NCBI GenBank assembly: GCA_902778175.1 | Contig: CACYWT010000021.1 | Location: forward strand, 1 to 64,000 | Direction: 5' to 3' | DNA from: an uncultured Ruminococcus sp. | GTDB lineage: Bacteria > Bacillota > Clostridia > Oscillospirales > Acutalibacteraceae | Length of the DNA stretch: 64,000 nucleotides | Shown: in pieces, positions 32,353 to 42,176 of the stretch | Layout of the letters: each line of letters starts with the position of its first letter | Numbering within the stretch: the first letter of the stretch is position 1 | Position numbers and translations under genes: made by a program | Notes under the pieces: model-generated | Databases searched by the model: none | Told to the model about the DNA's origin: nothing | Seen by the model: only the letters and a program-made list of their open reading frames with translations

Positions 32353-34101
32353 ATGTTAAGAGAGAACTGTTACCGCACAAAATACTGCGGTGAATTAAGA
32401 GAAAGTGATATAGATACTTCCGTCAGAGTTGCTGGCTGGGTAGAAAATATCCGTGACCACGGCGGAGTAATGTTCCTTGATATCCGTGACCACTACGGAG
32501 TGGTACAGGTTGTTGTTCATGATGAAAAACTGCTTGAAAATATCAATAAGGAATGTACCGTTACGGTAAGCGGCAAAGTTACAAAGCGCGATGAGGATAC
32601 GATCAATCCTAAGATCGAAACCGGTACGGTGGAAATACATTCCGAGAACATTACCGTACTCGGAAAGGCGCCGAATGTCCTGCCTTTTGAAATACAGACT
32701 TCAACGGAAGTAAAGGAAGATGTCCGCCTTAAATACCGTTTTCTTGATCTGAGAAACCGTAAGGTCCACAATAATATAGTAATGCGCGCAAAGCTTATTT
32801 CTTTCCTGCGTGCAAAAATGACGGAGATGGGTTTTCTTGAGATACAGACGCCTATCCTTTCATGCTCGTCCCCCGAGGGCGCAAGAGATTATCTTATCCC
32901 CAGCAGAAAGCATAAGGGTATGTTCTATGCGCTTCCGCAGGCACCGCAGATATTCAAGCAGCTTCTGATGGTGTCCGGCTTTGATAAGTATTTCCAGATA
33001 GCGCCATGCTTCCGTGACGAGGACGCAAGAGCCGACCGCAGCCCGGGCGAATTTTATCAGCTCGATTTTGAGATGGCTTTCGCAGAGCAGGAAGATGTAT
33101 TTGCTGCTGCTGAGGAAGTGCTTTATGCGGCGTTTACCGAGTTTTCAGACAAGGAGGTATCCAAGCCTCCGTTCAGAAGGATACCCTATGCCGAGGCGAT
33201 GCTTTCCTACGGCAGCGATAAGCCGGATCTTCGCAATCCGCTGCTCATAAAGGATATCAGCCCGATGTTCGAGGAAACGGATTTTGCTCCGTTCCGTAAA
33301 AAGACAGTACGTTCCATCAATGTTCCGGGTGCTTCCGCCCAGTCCAAGAAATGGTTCAAGAATATGGAAGAATTTGCTCTGTCCATTGGTATGAAGGGCC
33401 TTGGCTATGTCAAGGTACGCGAGGATATGACCTTCGACGGTCCGATAGACAAGTTCCTTAAAGAGGGCGACAGAGAAAAGCTTATTGAGATCAACGGCTC
33501 AAAGGCAGGGGACGTTATATACTTTATTGCCGACAGCGCCGATGCTGCTCCGAAGCTTGCCGGTCAGATACGCACAGAGGTCGCAAACCGTCTTGACCTT
33601 ATCGACAAGAGCCGTTTCGAGCTTTGCTTTATAACCGATTTCCCGATGTACGAGAGAGATGAATCCACGGGCGAGATAATCTTCACCCACAATCCGTTCT
33701 CAATGCCTCAGGGCGGTATGCAGGCTTTGCTTGAAAAGGATCCGACAGAGATACTTGCATATCAGTACGATATCGTATGCAACGGTGTCGAGCTAAGCTC
33801 CGGCGCGGTAAGAAACCATGACCTTGATATCATGATAAAGGCGTTTGAGATCGCAGGCTATGATGAAGAAACACTGAAGGAAAAATTCAAATCACTCTAT
33901 ACTGCATTCAGATACGGCGCACCGCCTCATGCAGGTATGGCGCCCGGTCTTGACAGAATGTTAATGCTGCTTGCAGAGGAAGAAAATATCCGCGAGGTAA
34001 TAGCTTTCCCGATGAACAGCAATGCGCAGGATCTGCTTTTGGGTTCACCGACAGAGGTAACTGAACAGCAGCTCCGTGAGGTTCATATAAAAATAAGATA
34101 A
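32353..34101 (+). CDS. aspS: Aspartyl-tRNA synthetase
   Basis: A 582-residue class II synthetase of the bacterial type. The start is 32353 (AGGAAAGAG upstream); an in-frame ATG at 32335 lies over poor context. An N-terminal OB anticodon-binding domain (VAGWVENIRDHGGVMFLDIR) is followed by motif 1, motif 2 (FRDEDARADRSPGEFYQLDF), the bacterial GAD insertion and motif 3 (GMAPGLDRMLML). It charges tRNA-Asp and, since gatCAB follows directly, may be non-discriminating and also charge tRNA-Asn. No asparaginyl-tRNA synthetase is in view. It has its own terminator, separating it from gatC. Confidence 0.96.
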   Translation: MLRENCYRTKYCGELRESDIDTSVRVAGWVENIRDHGGVMFLDIRDHYGVVQVVVHDEKLLENINKECTVTVSGKVTKRDEDTINPKIETGTVEIHSENITVLGKAPNVLPFEIQTSTEVKEDVRLKYRFLDLRNRKVHNNIVMRAKLISFLRAKMTEMGFLEIQTPILSCSSPEGARDYLIPSRKHKGMFYALPQAPQIFKQLLMVSGFDKYFQIAPCFRDEDARADRSPGEFYQLDFEMAFAEQEDVFAAAEEVLYAAFTEFSDKEVSKPPFRRIPYAEAMLSYGSDKPDLRNPLLIKDISPMFEETDFAPFRKKTVRSINVPGASAQSKKWFKNMEEFALSIGMKGLGYVKVREDMTFDGPIDKFLKEGDREKLIEINGSKAGDVIYFIADSADAAPKLAGQIRTEVANRLDLIDKSRFELCFITDFPMYERDESTGEIIFTHNPFSMPQGGMQALLEKDPTEILAYQYDIVCNGVELSSGAVRNHDLDIMIKAFEIAGYDEETLKEKFKSLYTAFRYGAPPHAGMAPGLDRMLMLLAEEENIREVIAFPMNSNAQDLLLGSPTEVTEQQLREVHIKIR

Positions 34102-34110
34102 TGATCGGTT

Positions 34111-34170
34111 CGGAATACGGATACGGTATCCGGGATTTAGTTTCCGGGGCAGCTCCGTATTCCGTTTTTG
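34111..34170 (+). terminator. Rho-independent terminator after aspS
   Basis: CGGAATACGGA and TCCGTATTCCG form an 11-bp stem with a 32-base loop, followed by TTTTTG. Confidence 0.75.
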
Positions 34171-34217
34171 TTTATTGCAGATAATTGTAAAAAATTCAAT
34201 CGTCAGGGGGAAAAAAC

Positions 34218-34499
34218 GTGGTAACCAAGGAAGAAATCATGAAAATAGCTATCCTCTCGAAGCTTTCCGTTGAGGATGACGAGATAGATAAGCTGACAAA
34301 GGATATGAGTGAGATCATCTCCTTTGCCGATACGATCAATAACGCTGCCGACGAGGGAGTGGAATTTGATAATATCAACAATCTTTCAAATGCTTTCCGT
34401 GAGGACGAGGTTCGCCCCTCGCTTGACAGGGAAAGAATACTTGCCAATGCCAAGGACAGCGATGACGGCTGCTTTATGGTAAAGAATATTATGAAATGA
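34218..34499 (+). CDS. gatC: Aspartyl/glutamyl-tRNA amidotransferase subunit C
   Basis: A 93-residue small subunit, starting at GTG after CAGGGGG. The two-helix core KIAILSKLSVEDDEIDKL and the motif FADTINNA, then the C-terminal LSNAFREDEVRPS, are typical. It wraps GatA and GatB and stabilises the complex that converts misacylated Asp-tRNA(Asn) and Glu-tRNA(Gln) to the amide forms. It is the first gene of a gatCAB operon, 23 bp before gatA. Confidence 0.93.
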   Translation: MVTKEEIMKIAILSKLSVEDDEIDKLTKDMSEIISFADTINNAADEGVEFDNINNLSNAFREDEVRPSLDRERILANAKDSDDGCFMVKNIMK

Positions 34500-34522
34500 G
34501 AATAAAACGGGGTGAACTGTAA

Positions 34523-35983
34523 ATGAGTGAAAGTTTGATCGCAAAGCTGCATGACAGACTTGTGAAAAAAGAAATATCCTGCAAGGAGCTTACGCAGGAA
34601 TATATTGCCGCTGCACAGAGGGATAACGCAGAGCTTAACGCATATGTTACCCTTACTCCGGAAACGGCTCTTGAAACAGCGGAAAAGGTTGATGAAAAGA
34701 TCGCCGCAGGAAAAGAGATATCCCTGCTTGAGGGTATCCCGATGACGCTGAAAGATAATATTTCGACAGACGGCATACGCACCACCTGCTGCTCAAAAAT
34801 TCTTGAGGATTATACTCCCATATATGACGCGACAGTATGGAAGATACTCAAATCCCAGAATTCCGTACTCCTCGGAAAAACTAATATGGATGAATTTGCA
34901 ATGGGATCCTCCTGCGAAACTTCATATTTCGGAGGAGCAAAGAATCCGCATGATACCGGCTATGTTGCAGGAGGAAGCTCCGGCGGTGTTGCAAGCGCAG
35001 TAGGCGGAAATATTGCGGTATACGGTCTTGGCTCCGATACTGGCGGATCTATCCGTCAGCCTGCGTCGTTCTGCGGTATAGTCGGAATGAAGCCCACATA
35101 CGGCGCGGTTTCCCGTTTCGGTCTTATCGCTTATGCGTCAAGTCTTGATCAGATTGGTCCGATCACTACGAATGTTGAAGATGCTGCTATTGTATATGAC
35201 GCGATCTCTGAATATGACAGCATGGATTCTACTTCTCAGGGAAGACAGGGCGCACCGACCCGTGATACTCTCGGAAATGATATCAGGGGCATGAAAATAG
35301 GCATTGCCCGTGAATATCTGGAGGGTATCCGTGATGATGTCCGTGCCGCTATGGAGGAGGCGATCGAGGTATATAAATCCCTCGGCGCACAGATCGTATA
35401 TTTTGATCTTCCTTCACTCAAATATGCTCTTCCGGTTTACTATATCATTGCCTGCGCTGAGGCGTCCTCAAACCTCGGACGCTATGACGGAATACGCTAC
35501 GGCTATAAGGCTGACAATTACCGCGATGTAAATGATATGATCAAAAAGACAAGAAGCACCGGTTTCGGTGAAGAGGTGAAGAGAAGGATACTTCTCGGAA
35601 CATATGTGCTCAGCTCAGGTTATTATGATGCTTACTATAAAAAGGCGCAGAACCTGCGCGGAACTATCGTTCAGTCCTTCAGAAATGCATTTGAGGTATG
35701 CGATGTTATACTTGCTCCGACAGTTCCCATGACTGCATTTGAAAACGGTCATGCCGTCAGTGATCCGGTAGAAACCTATCTTACTGATATATGCACTGTT
35801 CCTGTCAATATCTGCGGACTGCCGGGAATATCCGTTCCCTGCGGATCTGACAGCAAGGGTATGCCGATCGGTATGCAGCTTATCGGCAACAGTTTCTGCG
35901 AGGCAAAGATTCTCAATGCCGCATGGCAGTATGAAAATGCCGCAGGCAAATTCAAAGCAGCCGTTTTCGGCGTGAAGCTCTGA
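34523..35983 (+). CDS. gatA: Aspartyl/glutamyl-tRNA amidotransferase subunit A
   Basis: A 486-residue amidase-signature protein. The catalytic Ser-cisSer-Lys triad is visible: Lys in PMTLKDNI and the Ser residues in GGSSGGVASAVGG and GSDTGGSIRQPASFCG. It releases ammonia from glutamine and channels it to GatB. It matches the usual length of about 485 residues. It lies between gatC and gatB in the operon. Confidence 0.97.
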   Translation: MSESLIAKLHDRLVKKEISCKELTQEYIAAAQRDNAELNAYVTLTPETALETAEKVDEKIAAGKEISLLEGIPMTLKDNISTDGIRTTCCSKILEDYTPIYDATVWKILKSQNSVLLGKTNMDEFAMGSSCETSYFGGAKNPHDTGYVAGGSSGGVASAVGGNIAVYGLGSDTGGSIRQPASFCGIVGMKPTYGAVSRFGLIAYASSLDQIGPITTNVEDAAIVYDAISEYDSMDSTSQGRQGAPTRDTLGNDIRGMKIGIAREYLEGIRDDVRAAMEEAIEVYKSLGAQIVYFDLPSLKYALPVYYIIACAEASSNLGRYDGIRYGYKADNYRDVNDMIKKTRSTGFGEEVKRRILLGTYVLSSGYYDAYYKKAQNLRGTIVQSFRNAFEVCDVILAPTVPMTAFENGHAVSDPVETYLTDICTVPVNICGLPGISVPCGSDSKGMPIGMQLIGNSFCEAKILNAAWQYENAAGKFKAAVFGVKL

Positions 35984-36000
35984 GAAAGGGGAGAAATATA

Positions 36001-37422
36001 ATGAAATACGAACTTGTCGCAGGCTTTGAAACTCATGTAGAGCTTGCTACCAATACAAAGATATTCTGCTCCTGTACAACTCAGTTCGGCGGCGAACCGA
36101 ATACACACTGCTGTCCGATCTGTATCGGACTTCCCGGAACACTGCCAAAGCTCAATAAAAGAGTAGTGGAATATGCTATCCGCGCCGGTCTTGCAACAAA
36201 CTGCGAGATCGCTGAGATATCCAAAATGGACAGAAAGAATTACTGTTATCCCGATCTGCCTAAGGCATACCAGATTTCACAGTACGACAAGCCGCTTTGC
36301 GAGCACGGATATATACAGCTTTCCAACGGCAGAAAGATCCGCATACTTCGTATCCATATCGAAGAGGACGCAGGAAAGCTCGTGCATCGCAGGGGAGATA
36401 CTCTTGTCGATTACAACCGCGGCGGCGTTCCGCTTATAGAGATAGTTACAGAGCCGGATTTCCGCAGCGTTGACGAAGCAAAGGAATATGTCGAAAAGCT
36501 GCAGAGCATAATGCGTTATATCGGAGTATCCGACTGCAAGATGCAGGAAGGCTCAATGCGCTGCGATGTTAATATATCCGTTCGTCCCGAGGGCAGCGAA
36601 AAGCTCGGTACACGAACCGAGATCAAGAATATGAACTCCATCACCTTTATCGCAAAGGCAATGGAATACGAATACGGCAGACAGGTTGATCTGCTTGAAA
36701 GCGGAGAAAAGGTAATTCAGGAAACGCTCAGATATGATGATGTTTCAAATACAACCTCAAGTATGAGAGGCAAGGAAGATGCGAACGATTACCGCTATTT
36801 CCGCGATCCCGATCTGGTTACAATTAATGTACCGCGCAAAATGGTCGAGGAGATCAAGGAAAGCCTCCCCGAACTTCCCGAACAGAAGAAGGAGCGCTAT
36901 ACCGACGAACTCGGACTGCCTGAGGCTGATGCTCTGCTGCTGACAAAATACAGAAGGATAGCAGAGTATTTTGAAAAGGCTATCGAGGGTACAAAAACGC
37001 CCAAGACAGCGGCTAATTTCATTATCGGACAGATTTTCCGCACAGTCGAAACGGAAAGCGAAAAGGAGCAGTTTGATGTCAGCGTAAGCGCTGAAAATCT
37101 CAACGAGCTTATAAAGCTTCTTGACAGCGGAAAAATAAGAATGAACCTTGCAAAATCCACGCTTGACAAGATGCTTGAAACCGGCAAAAAGGCTGCTGAG
37201 CTTATCAGCGAGAGCGATATGGGCGGTCTTGACGAGGGTGCTCTTGACGAGCTTTGCAGACAGGCGGTTGAGAATAATCCGAAGGCTGTGAGTGATTACC
37301 TTGCAGGCAAGGAAAAGGCTGTCAAGGCAATGGTCGGCTTTGTCATGAAGAACAGCCGCGGCAAGGCGGACGCAGCTCTTGCAGAGCAGAAGATCATCGC
37401 TATGATCAAAAATCCCGGTTGA
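36001..37422 (+). CDS. gatB: Aspartyl/glutamyl-tRNA amidotransferase subunit B
   Basis: A 473-residue subunit that activates and amidates the misacylated tRNA. Motifs: ELVAGFETHVEL at the N-terminus, the zinc Cys set (FCSC, HCCPIC), GLPGTLPKLN, RKNYCYPDLPK and RTEIKNMNS. A C-terminal YqeY-like helical domain ends in FVMKNSRGKADAALAEQK. GGGGAGAAA precedes the ATG, 17 bp after gatA. A hairpin at 37458 probably ends the operon. Confidence 0.97.
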   Translation: MKYELVAGFETHVELATNTKIFCSCTTQFGGEPNTHCCPICIGLPGTLPKLNKRVVEYAIRAGLATNCEIAEISKMDRKNYCYPDLPKAYQISQYDKPLCEHGYIQLSNGRKIRILRIHIEEDAGKLVHRRGDTLVDYNRGGVPLIEIVTEPDFRSVDEAKEYVEKLQSIMRYIGVSDCKMQEGSMRCDVNISVRPEGSEKLGTRTEIKNMNSITFIAKAMEYEYGRQVDLLESGEKVIQETLRYDDVSNTTSSMRGKEDANDYRYFRDPDLVTINVPRKMVEEIKESLPELPEQKKERYTDELGLPEADALLLTKYRRIAEYFEKAIEGTKTPKTAANFIIGQIFRTVETESEKEQFDVSVSAENLNELIKLLDSGKIRMNLAKSTLDKMLETGKKAAELISESDMGGLDEGALDELCRQAVENNPKAVSDYLAGKEKAVKAMVGFVMKNSRGKADAALAEQKIIAMIKNPG

Positions 37423-37457
37423 CTTTTTTACCTGTAATTGTTTTTTGCTGAAAAACG

Positions 37458-37500
37458 TCCTCCGTATATGTTCGCAGCATATACGGGGGCTTGCCTTTTA
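37458..37500 (+). terminator. Probable terminator after gatB
   Basis: CCGTATATG and CATATACGG form a 9-bp stem with a 7-base loop (TTCGCAG), followed by GGGCTTGCCTTTTA. The U-tract is weak. Confidence 0.55.
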
Positions 37501-37566
37501 TGCAGCGGACGGATCAACTGACAGCTTCATAAAAGGCTCAGGATCTTATTATCCGAAACGGAGTTG

Positions 37567-38568
37567 ATGAAAATGCGGAAGAAGATATTATCCGGCTTGC
37601 TGTGTGCGGCAATGGCGGCTTCCTTGTGCGCTTGTAACAAGAGTGATCAAAAAGGTGATTATGCCCTTAGCAGCTCAGAACCGGTGACTTCGGCGGCAGG
37701 GGAAAGCTCTTCTGAAAAAAGCAACGCAGCACCTGAAGGAAAAAATATATATGACCTTACGGCTTATGAGGGCGAAGATGTTTTCAATATCGAAAAACAG
37801 GAGCTCGGAAGCGCTTATGAGGGTATGTGTGATACATATGAGATCTATTACAGATCTGACGGCTTTGATATCAAAGCATATATATGTATCCCTTCCGAAA
37901 AGATCAGCTCGCAGGAAAAGTGCAGGGCGATGATCTACTGCAGGGGAGGACACTATAATTACGGTGCGCTGGATTATGAGAAACTGTCGTATATGTGCGG
38001 TGTAACGGGACGCATAGTCGCCGCCTGTGAGATCAGGGGAGATAACGGCTCGTGCGGCTCCGATCAGTTCGGCGGTGATGAGATGCATGACGTATACAGG
38101 CTTATAGATCTGCTGGATAAACATTTTTCCTTTGTTGATATGGAAGATCTGTGCGTTATGGGCGTTTCAAGGGGCGGAATGACGGCTTATATGGCTGCCC
38201 GTGATGATAAAAGGATAAAGAAGATAATAGTATGCTCCGGAATAAGTGATCTTTTGCAGGCATATAAGGAACGCGAGGATATGCAGCAGCTTCTTCGTGA
38301 TTGTATCGGCGGCAGTCCCGAAGAAAAGCCGGAGGAATATAAAAAGAGATCGGCATTGTATTGGTCGGATGAGATAAAAATACCGGTGCTTATCGTCCAC
38401 AGCAGGAAGGATCAGAAAACGGTATATGAAACTCAGGCGGAGAAAATATACGAAAAGCTAAAGAACAGTACCGACTGTACCATTATCACGCACGATGATG
38501 ATTATCACGGTATCCATACTGAGGATATCCCCGCGATAACCGAATGGATAAATAAAAGCGTCAGCTGA
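37567..38568 (+). CDS. Secreted alpha/beta-hydrolase lipoprotein (prolyl-oligopeptidase-like)
   Basis: A 333-residue lipoprotein. A signal peptide with lipobox (AASLCAC) and a Ser/Glu linker precede an alpha/beta-hydrolase domain. The nucleophile elbow is GVSRGG near residue 200, the Asp is probably in VHSRKDQKT and the His in DDDYHGIH. The CRGGHYNYG segment supplies the oxyanion region. It resembles the peptidase S9/acyl-esterase group that trims peptides or acetylated sugars outside the cell. The start may be ATG 37567 or 37573; TTG 37564 is also possible. It stands alone between gatB and the ribosomal operon. Confidence 0.82.
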   Translation: MKMRKKILSGLLCAAMAASLCACNKSDQKGDYALSSSEPVTSAAGESSSEKSNAAPEGKNIYDLTAYEGEDVFNIEKQELGSAYEGMCDTYEIYYRSDGFDIKAYICIPSEKISSQEKCRAMIYCRGGHYNYGALDYEKLSYMCGVTGRIVAACEIRGDNGSCGSDQFGGDEMHDVYRLIDLLDKHFSFVDMEDLCVMGVSRGGMTAYMAARDDKRIKKIIVCSGISDLLQAYKEREDMQQLLRDCIGGSPEEKPEEYKKRSALYWSDEIKIPVLIVHSRKDQKTVYETQAEKIYEKLKNSTDCTIITHDDDYHGIHTEDIPAITEWINKSVS

Positions 38569-38677
38569 AAAATGAGGGCGGAGCTTATGTCGTTCCCGTA
38601 CAGCTCGATATGATCCTCTTCAGAAGAGGAAAGGACGTTTTTGCGTAAATATCCGCGCCGTGAGCGCAAAAAAATTC

Positions 38678-38707
38678 TTGACAAAGACAGTATTACTGTG
38701 GTAGAAT
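38678..38707 (+). promoter_or_regulatory. Promoter of the rpsL-rpsG-fusA-tuf genes
   Basis: TTGACA (38678-38683) and TAGAAT (38702-38707) with an 18-bp spacer. A leader of about 140 bases precedes rpsL. A TTTTTGCG/CGCAAAAA inverted repeat lies immediately upstream and may be a terminator. I see no known leader motif. Confidence 0.65.
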
Positions 38708-38853
38708 TAATACTTGCAGGCAAGAAGCAGAGGTGTATAAAATCTGTTGTTATTCACAACAAAAAAGTATTTTGATCGTTGATAATAACGGTAATTATGC
38801 ATAAAGCTTTTGCAATGCAAGTTTATAAAAAAATAAGCAAGGAGGTGCAATGA

Positions 38854-39276
38854 ATGCCTACGTTTAACCAGTTAGTTCGTAAGGGCAGAGAAGTTTCCGA
38901 GAAGAAGGCTAAGGCTCCTGCACTGCTCAAGGGCTGGAACTCCAAAAAGAGAAGAGCCATCAACCAGAATTCTCCCCAGAAGAGAGGCGTTTGTACGGCT
39001 GTAAAGACCGCTACCCCTAAGAAGCCTAACTCAGCTATCCGTAAGATTGCCAGAGTAAGACTTTCCAACGGTATTGAGGTTACATCCTACATTCCCGGTA
39101 TCGGTCATAACCTTCAGGAACACAGCGTTGTTCTTATCAGAGGCGGCCGTGTAAAGGATCTCCCTGGTGTACGTTACCACATCATCAGAGGTACGCTTGA
39201 CGCACAGGGCGTTGCAAAGCGAATGCAGGCAAGATCCAAGTACGGAGCTAAGCGTCCGAAGGCAGGCAAGAAATAA
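38854..39276 (+). CDS. rpsL: 30S ribosomal protein S12
   Basis: A 140-residue protein opening [13 protein letters not shown], with [27 protein letters not shown] and the streptomycin-site region [11 protein letters not shown] and [12 protein letters not shown]. It sits in the decoding centre of the small subunit. GGAGGTG precedes the ATG. Position 43, the usual resistance site, lies in TPKKPN with the wild-type Lys. Confidence 0.98.
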   Translation: MPTFNQLVRKGREVSEKKAKAPALLKGWNSKKRRAINQNSPQKRGVCTAVKTATPKKPNSAIRKIARVRLSNGIEVTSYIPGIGHNLQEHSVVLIRGGRVKDLPGVRYHIIRGTLDAQGVAKRMQARSKYGAKRPKAGKK

Positions 39277-39419
39277 TCTGCCGACAAACAATTCTTAAGG
39301 ATAGACTAAATGCAATACAGAGATGTATGTTTTTTATATAAAATGACCTCTCTGTGCTGACGGAAGTGATCCTTTCGAGTACCTATGAAATCACCACTAT
39401 TGTGAAGGAGGGAAGTAAA

Positions 39420-39890
39420 GTGCCAAGAAGAGGTAATGTTGCAAAACGTGATGTTTTGCCGGATCCGGTTTATAATTCAAAGCTTGTCACTCGTCTGATC
39501 AACAATATCATGTACGACGGTAAGAAGGGTGTTGCCCAGAAGATCGTTTACGGTGCATTCGATATCATCAACGAGAAAACAGGTAAAGAGGCTCTTGAAG
39601 TTTTTGAAGAGGCTATGGAAAGAGTAATGCCTACTCTTGAGGTAAAGGCTCGCCGTGTGGGCGGTGCTACTTATCAGGTGCCTATGGAGGTTCGTCCCGA
39701 GAGAAGACAGACACTCGGTCTTCGTTGGATCTCACGCTATTCCAGAGAGAGATCTGAAAAGACAATGAAAGAAAGACTTGCCGGCGAGATCCTTGATGCT
39801 GTAAACGGTATCGGCGGAGCTGCAAAGAAGTGTGACGAAACACACAGAATGGCAGAGGCTAATAAGGCATTCGCTCACTACAGATGGTAA
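39420..39890 (+). CDS. rpsG: 30S ribosomal protein S7
   Basis: A 156-residue protein, starting at GTG 39420 after GAAGGAGGG. The frame is open for 22 more codons upstream, but 156 residues is the standard S7 length and [15 protein letters not shown] is the normal N-terminus. It nucleates the 3' domain of 16S rRNA and contacts the E-site tRNA. Motifs include [16 protein letters not shown] and the C-terminal [20 protein letters not shown]. Confidence 0.97.
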   Translation: MPRRGNVAKRDVLPDPVYNSKLVTRLINNIMYDGKKGVAQKIVYGAFDIINEKTGKEALEVFEEAMERVMPTLEVKARRVGGATYQVPMEVRPERRQTLGLRWISRYSRERSEKTMKERLAGEILDAVNGIGGAAKKCDETHRMAEANKAFAHYRW

Positions 39891-39943
39891 TCGTTTCAGT
39901 GACGTGCAGCATTATGCTGCATGAATAAATAAGGAGGATACAT

Positions 39944-42049
39944 ATGGCAAGAGAAGTTTCGCTTGAAAAAACAAGAAATATCGGTATCATGGCTCATATT
40001 GATGCCGGTAAGACAACTACCACAGAGCGTATCCTTTTCTATACCGGTATCAACCATAAGATCGGTGAAACACATGACGGTGCTTCCACCATGGACTGGA
40101 TGGTACAGGAACAGGAAAGAGGTATCACAATTACTTCTGCTGCTACTACCTGCTATTGGGAAGGAACCAAGCATGATAAGGGCAGACACAGAATCAATAT
40201 CATCGACACCCCCGGTCACGTTGACTTTACCGTAGAGGTTGAGCGTTCACTTCGTGTGCTTGACGGCTCGGTAACAGTACTCTGCGCAAAGGGCGGCGTT
40301 GAGCCTCAGTCGGAAACAGTATGGCGCCAGGCAGATAAATATAAGGTACCGCGTATGGCATACGTCAACAAGATGGATATCATGGGTGCCGATTTCTACC
40401 GCGTTGTTTCCATGATGAGGGACAGACTTAAATGTAACGCTGTTCCGATCCAGCTTCCGATCGGATCGGAGGACACCTTCAAGGGTATCGTAGACCTCGT
40501 TGAAATGAATGCTGACGTTTATTATGACGATCTCGGCAAGGATATGAGAGTCGAGGAGATCCCCGAGGATATGAAGGAGCTCGCTGAGAAATATCACGCA
40601 GAGCTTGTTGAGCACGTTGTTGAACAGGACGAGGAACTCATGGAGAAGTATCTCGAGGACGGCGAAGAGCCTTCTATCGATGATATCAAGAGAGTTATCC
40701 GTAAGTCCACTATCGACAATACAATGGTTCCTGTAACCTGCGGTACTTCTTACCGTAACAAGGGTGTACAGAAGCTGCTCGACGCTATCGTAGATTATAT
40801 GCCGGCTCCGACAGATGTTCCGGCTATCAAGGGTATCAATCCCGAAACAGAAGAAGAGGTCGAGATCGAATCCAGCGACGAGCTTCCGTTTGCTGCTCTG
40901 GCATTCAAGATCGCTACCGACCCGTTTGTAGGTAAGCTTGCATTCTTCCGCGTATATGCAGGTAAGCTCAATGCAGGTTCTACCGTATATAACTCAACAA
41001 AGGATACCAACGAGCGTATCGGCCGTATCCTTCAGATGCATTCAAACCACAGAAAGGATATTGAAACTGTTTATGCAGGCGATATCGCTGCTGCTGTAGG
41101 TCTGAAGAATACAACAACAGGTGATACACTCTGCGATGAGGCTCATCCGGTTATCCTCGAATCCATGGAATTCCCGGATCCGGTTATCCGTGTTGCTATC
41201 GAGCCCAAGACCAAAGCAGGTCAGGAGAAGATGGGTATCGCTCTTGCAAAGCTTGCAGAAGAAGACCCGACCTTCAAGGCTTATACAGACGAAGAGACCG
41301 GTCAGACAATTATCGCCGGCATGGGCGAGCTTCATCTTGAGATCATCGTAGACAGACTTCTCCGTGAATTCAAGGTTGAGGCTAATATCGGTAAGCCGCA
41401 GGTTGCTTATAAGGAAACGATCCGCAAGAACTCTGAAGTTGACGAGAAATATGCCCGTCAGTCAGGTGGTAAGGGTCAGTACGGTCATGTCAAGATCCGT
41501 ATGGAGCCGAACCCCGGCAAGGGCTACGAGTTTGTCAATGCAGTAGTCGGCGGCGCGATCCCGAAGGAATACATTCCGGCAGTAGATGCAGGTATCCAGG
41601 GCGCTATGCTCAGCGGCGTACTCGCAAACTACAATGTTGTTGATGTCAAAGTAACACTTTATGATGGTTCTTATCATGAAGTTGACTCCTCTGAAATGGC
41701 GTTCAAGATCGCAGGTTCAATGGCGTTCAAGAGCGGTATGAAGAAGGCAGATCCGGTTATTCTCGAGCCTATAATGAAGGTTACTGTTACAGTTCCTGAG
41801 GAATACATGGGCGACGTTATCGGCGACCTTAACTCCCGCCGCGGTATGATCCAGGGCATGGAGGCAGTTGCAGGCGCACAGAGAATCGTAGCAATGGTTC
41901 CGCTTTCAGAGATGTTCGGTTACGCTACGGATATGCGTTCCAAGACACAGGGCAGAGGTCAGTATGTAATGGAGCCTAACAATTATGCTGAAGTTCCTAA
42001 GAATATTGCTGACGGCATTATCACAGCCCGTACAAAGAAGGAAGATTAA
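39944..42049 (+). CDS. fusA: Elongation factor G
   Basis: A 701-residue translocation GTPase. G1 is [10 protein letters not shown], switch [11 protein letters not shown]4 NKMD and the G1-G4 order is normal. The C-terminal domains IV and V show [15 protein letters not shown] and [11 protein letters not shown]. It has the usual length. AAGGAGG precedes the ATG, and the gene continues the rpsL-rpsG operon. Confidence 0.98.
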   Translation: MAREVSLEKTRNIGIMAHIDAGKTTTTERILFYTGINHKIGETHDGASTMDWMVQEQERGITITSAATTCYWEGTKHDKGRHRINIIDTPGHVDFTVEVERSLRVLDGSVTVLCAKGGVEPQSETVWRQADKYKVPRMAYVNKMDIMGADFYRVVSMMRDRLKCNAVPIQLPIGSEDTFKGIVDLVEMNADVYYDDLGKDMRVEEIPEDMKELAEKYHAELVEHVVEQDEELMEKYLEDGEEPSIDDIKRVIRKSTIDNTMVPVTCGTSYRNKGVQKLLDAIVDYMPAPTDVPAIKGINPETEEEVEIESSDELPFAALAFKIATDPFVGKLAFFRVYAGKLNAGSTVYNSTKDTNERIGRILQMHSNHRKDIETVYAGDIAAAVGLKNTTTGDTLCDEAHPVILESMEFPDPVIRVAIEPKTKAGQEKMGIALAKLAEEDPTFKAYTDEETGQTIIAGMGELHLEIIVDRLLREFKVEANIGKPQVAYKETIRKNSEVDEKYARQSGGKGQYGHVKIRMEPNPGKGYEFVNAVVGGAIPKEYIPAVDAGIQGAMLSGVLANYNVVDVKVTLYDGSYHEVDSSEMAFKIAGSMAFKSGMKKADPVILEPIMKVTVTVPEEYMGDVIGDLNSRRGMIQGMEAVAGAQRIVAMVPLSEMFGYATDMRSKTQGRGQYVMEPNNYAEVPKNIADGIITARTKKED

Positions 42050-42096
42050 TCAGGATTCGGTCTTTAATAATTTTCCATAAAAATTCATCAAAAAGC

Positions 42097-42133
42097 TTGC
42101 ATTTTGTTCTTATTGTTGCTAAAATAAGAACAA
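42097..42133 (+). promoter_or_regulatory. Possible tuf promoter overlapped by an inverted repeat
   Basis: TTGCAT (42097-42102), 17 bp, TAAAAT (42120-42125). TTGTTCTTAT (42104-42113) and ATAAGAACAA (42124-42133) are exact complements that cover the spacer and -10, so either a regulator site or an RNA hairpin is possible. Confidence 0.45.
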
Positions 42134-42176
42134 GGTGCAATGCATTGAAATATTTAATTATAGGAGGAAAAATCCA

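Noticed and set aside
39354-39419. 22-codon N-terminal extension of S7
   Set aside because: S7 is normally 156 residues, which the GTG at 39420 gives, with GGAGGG right before it.
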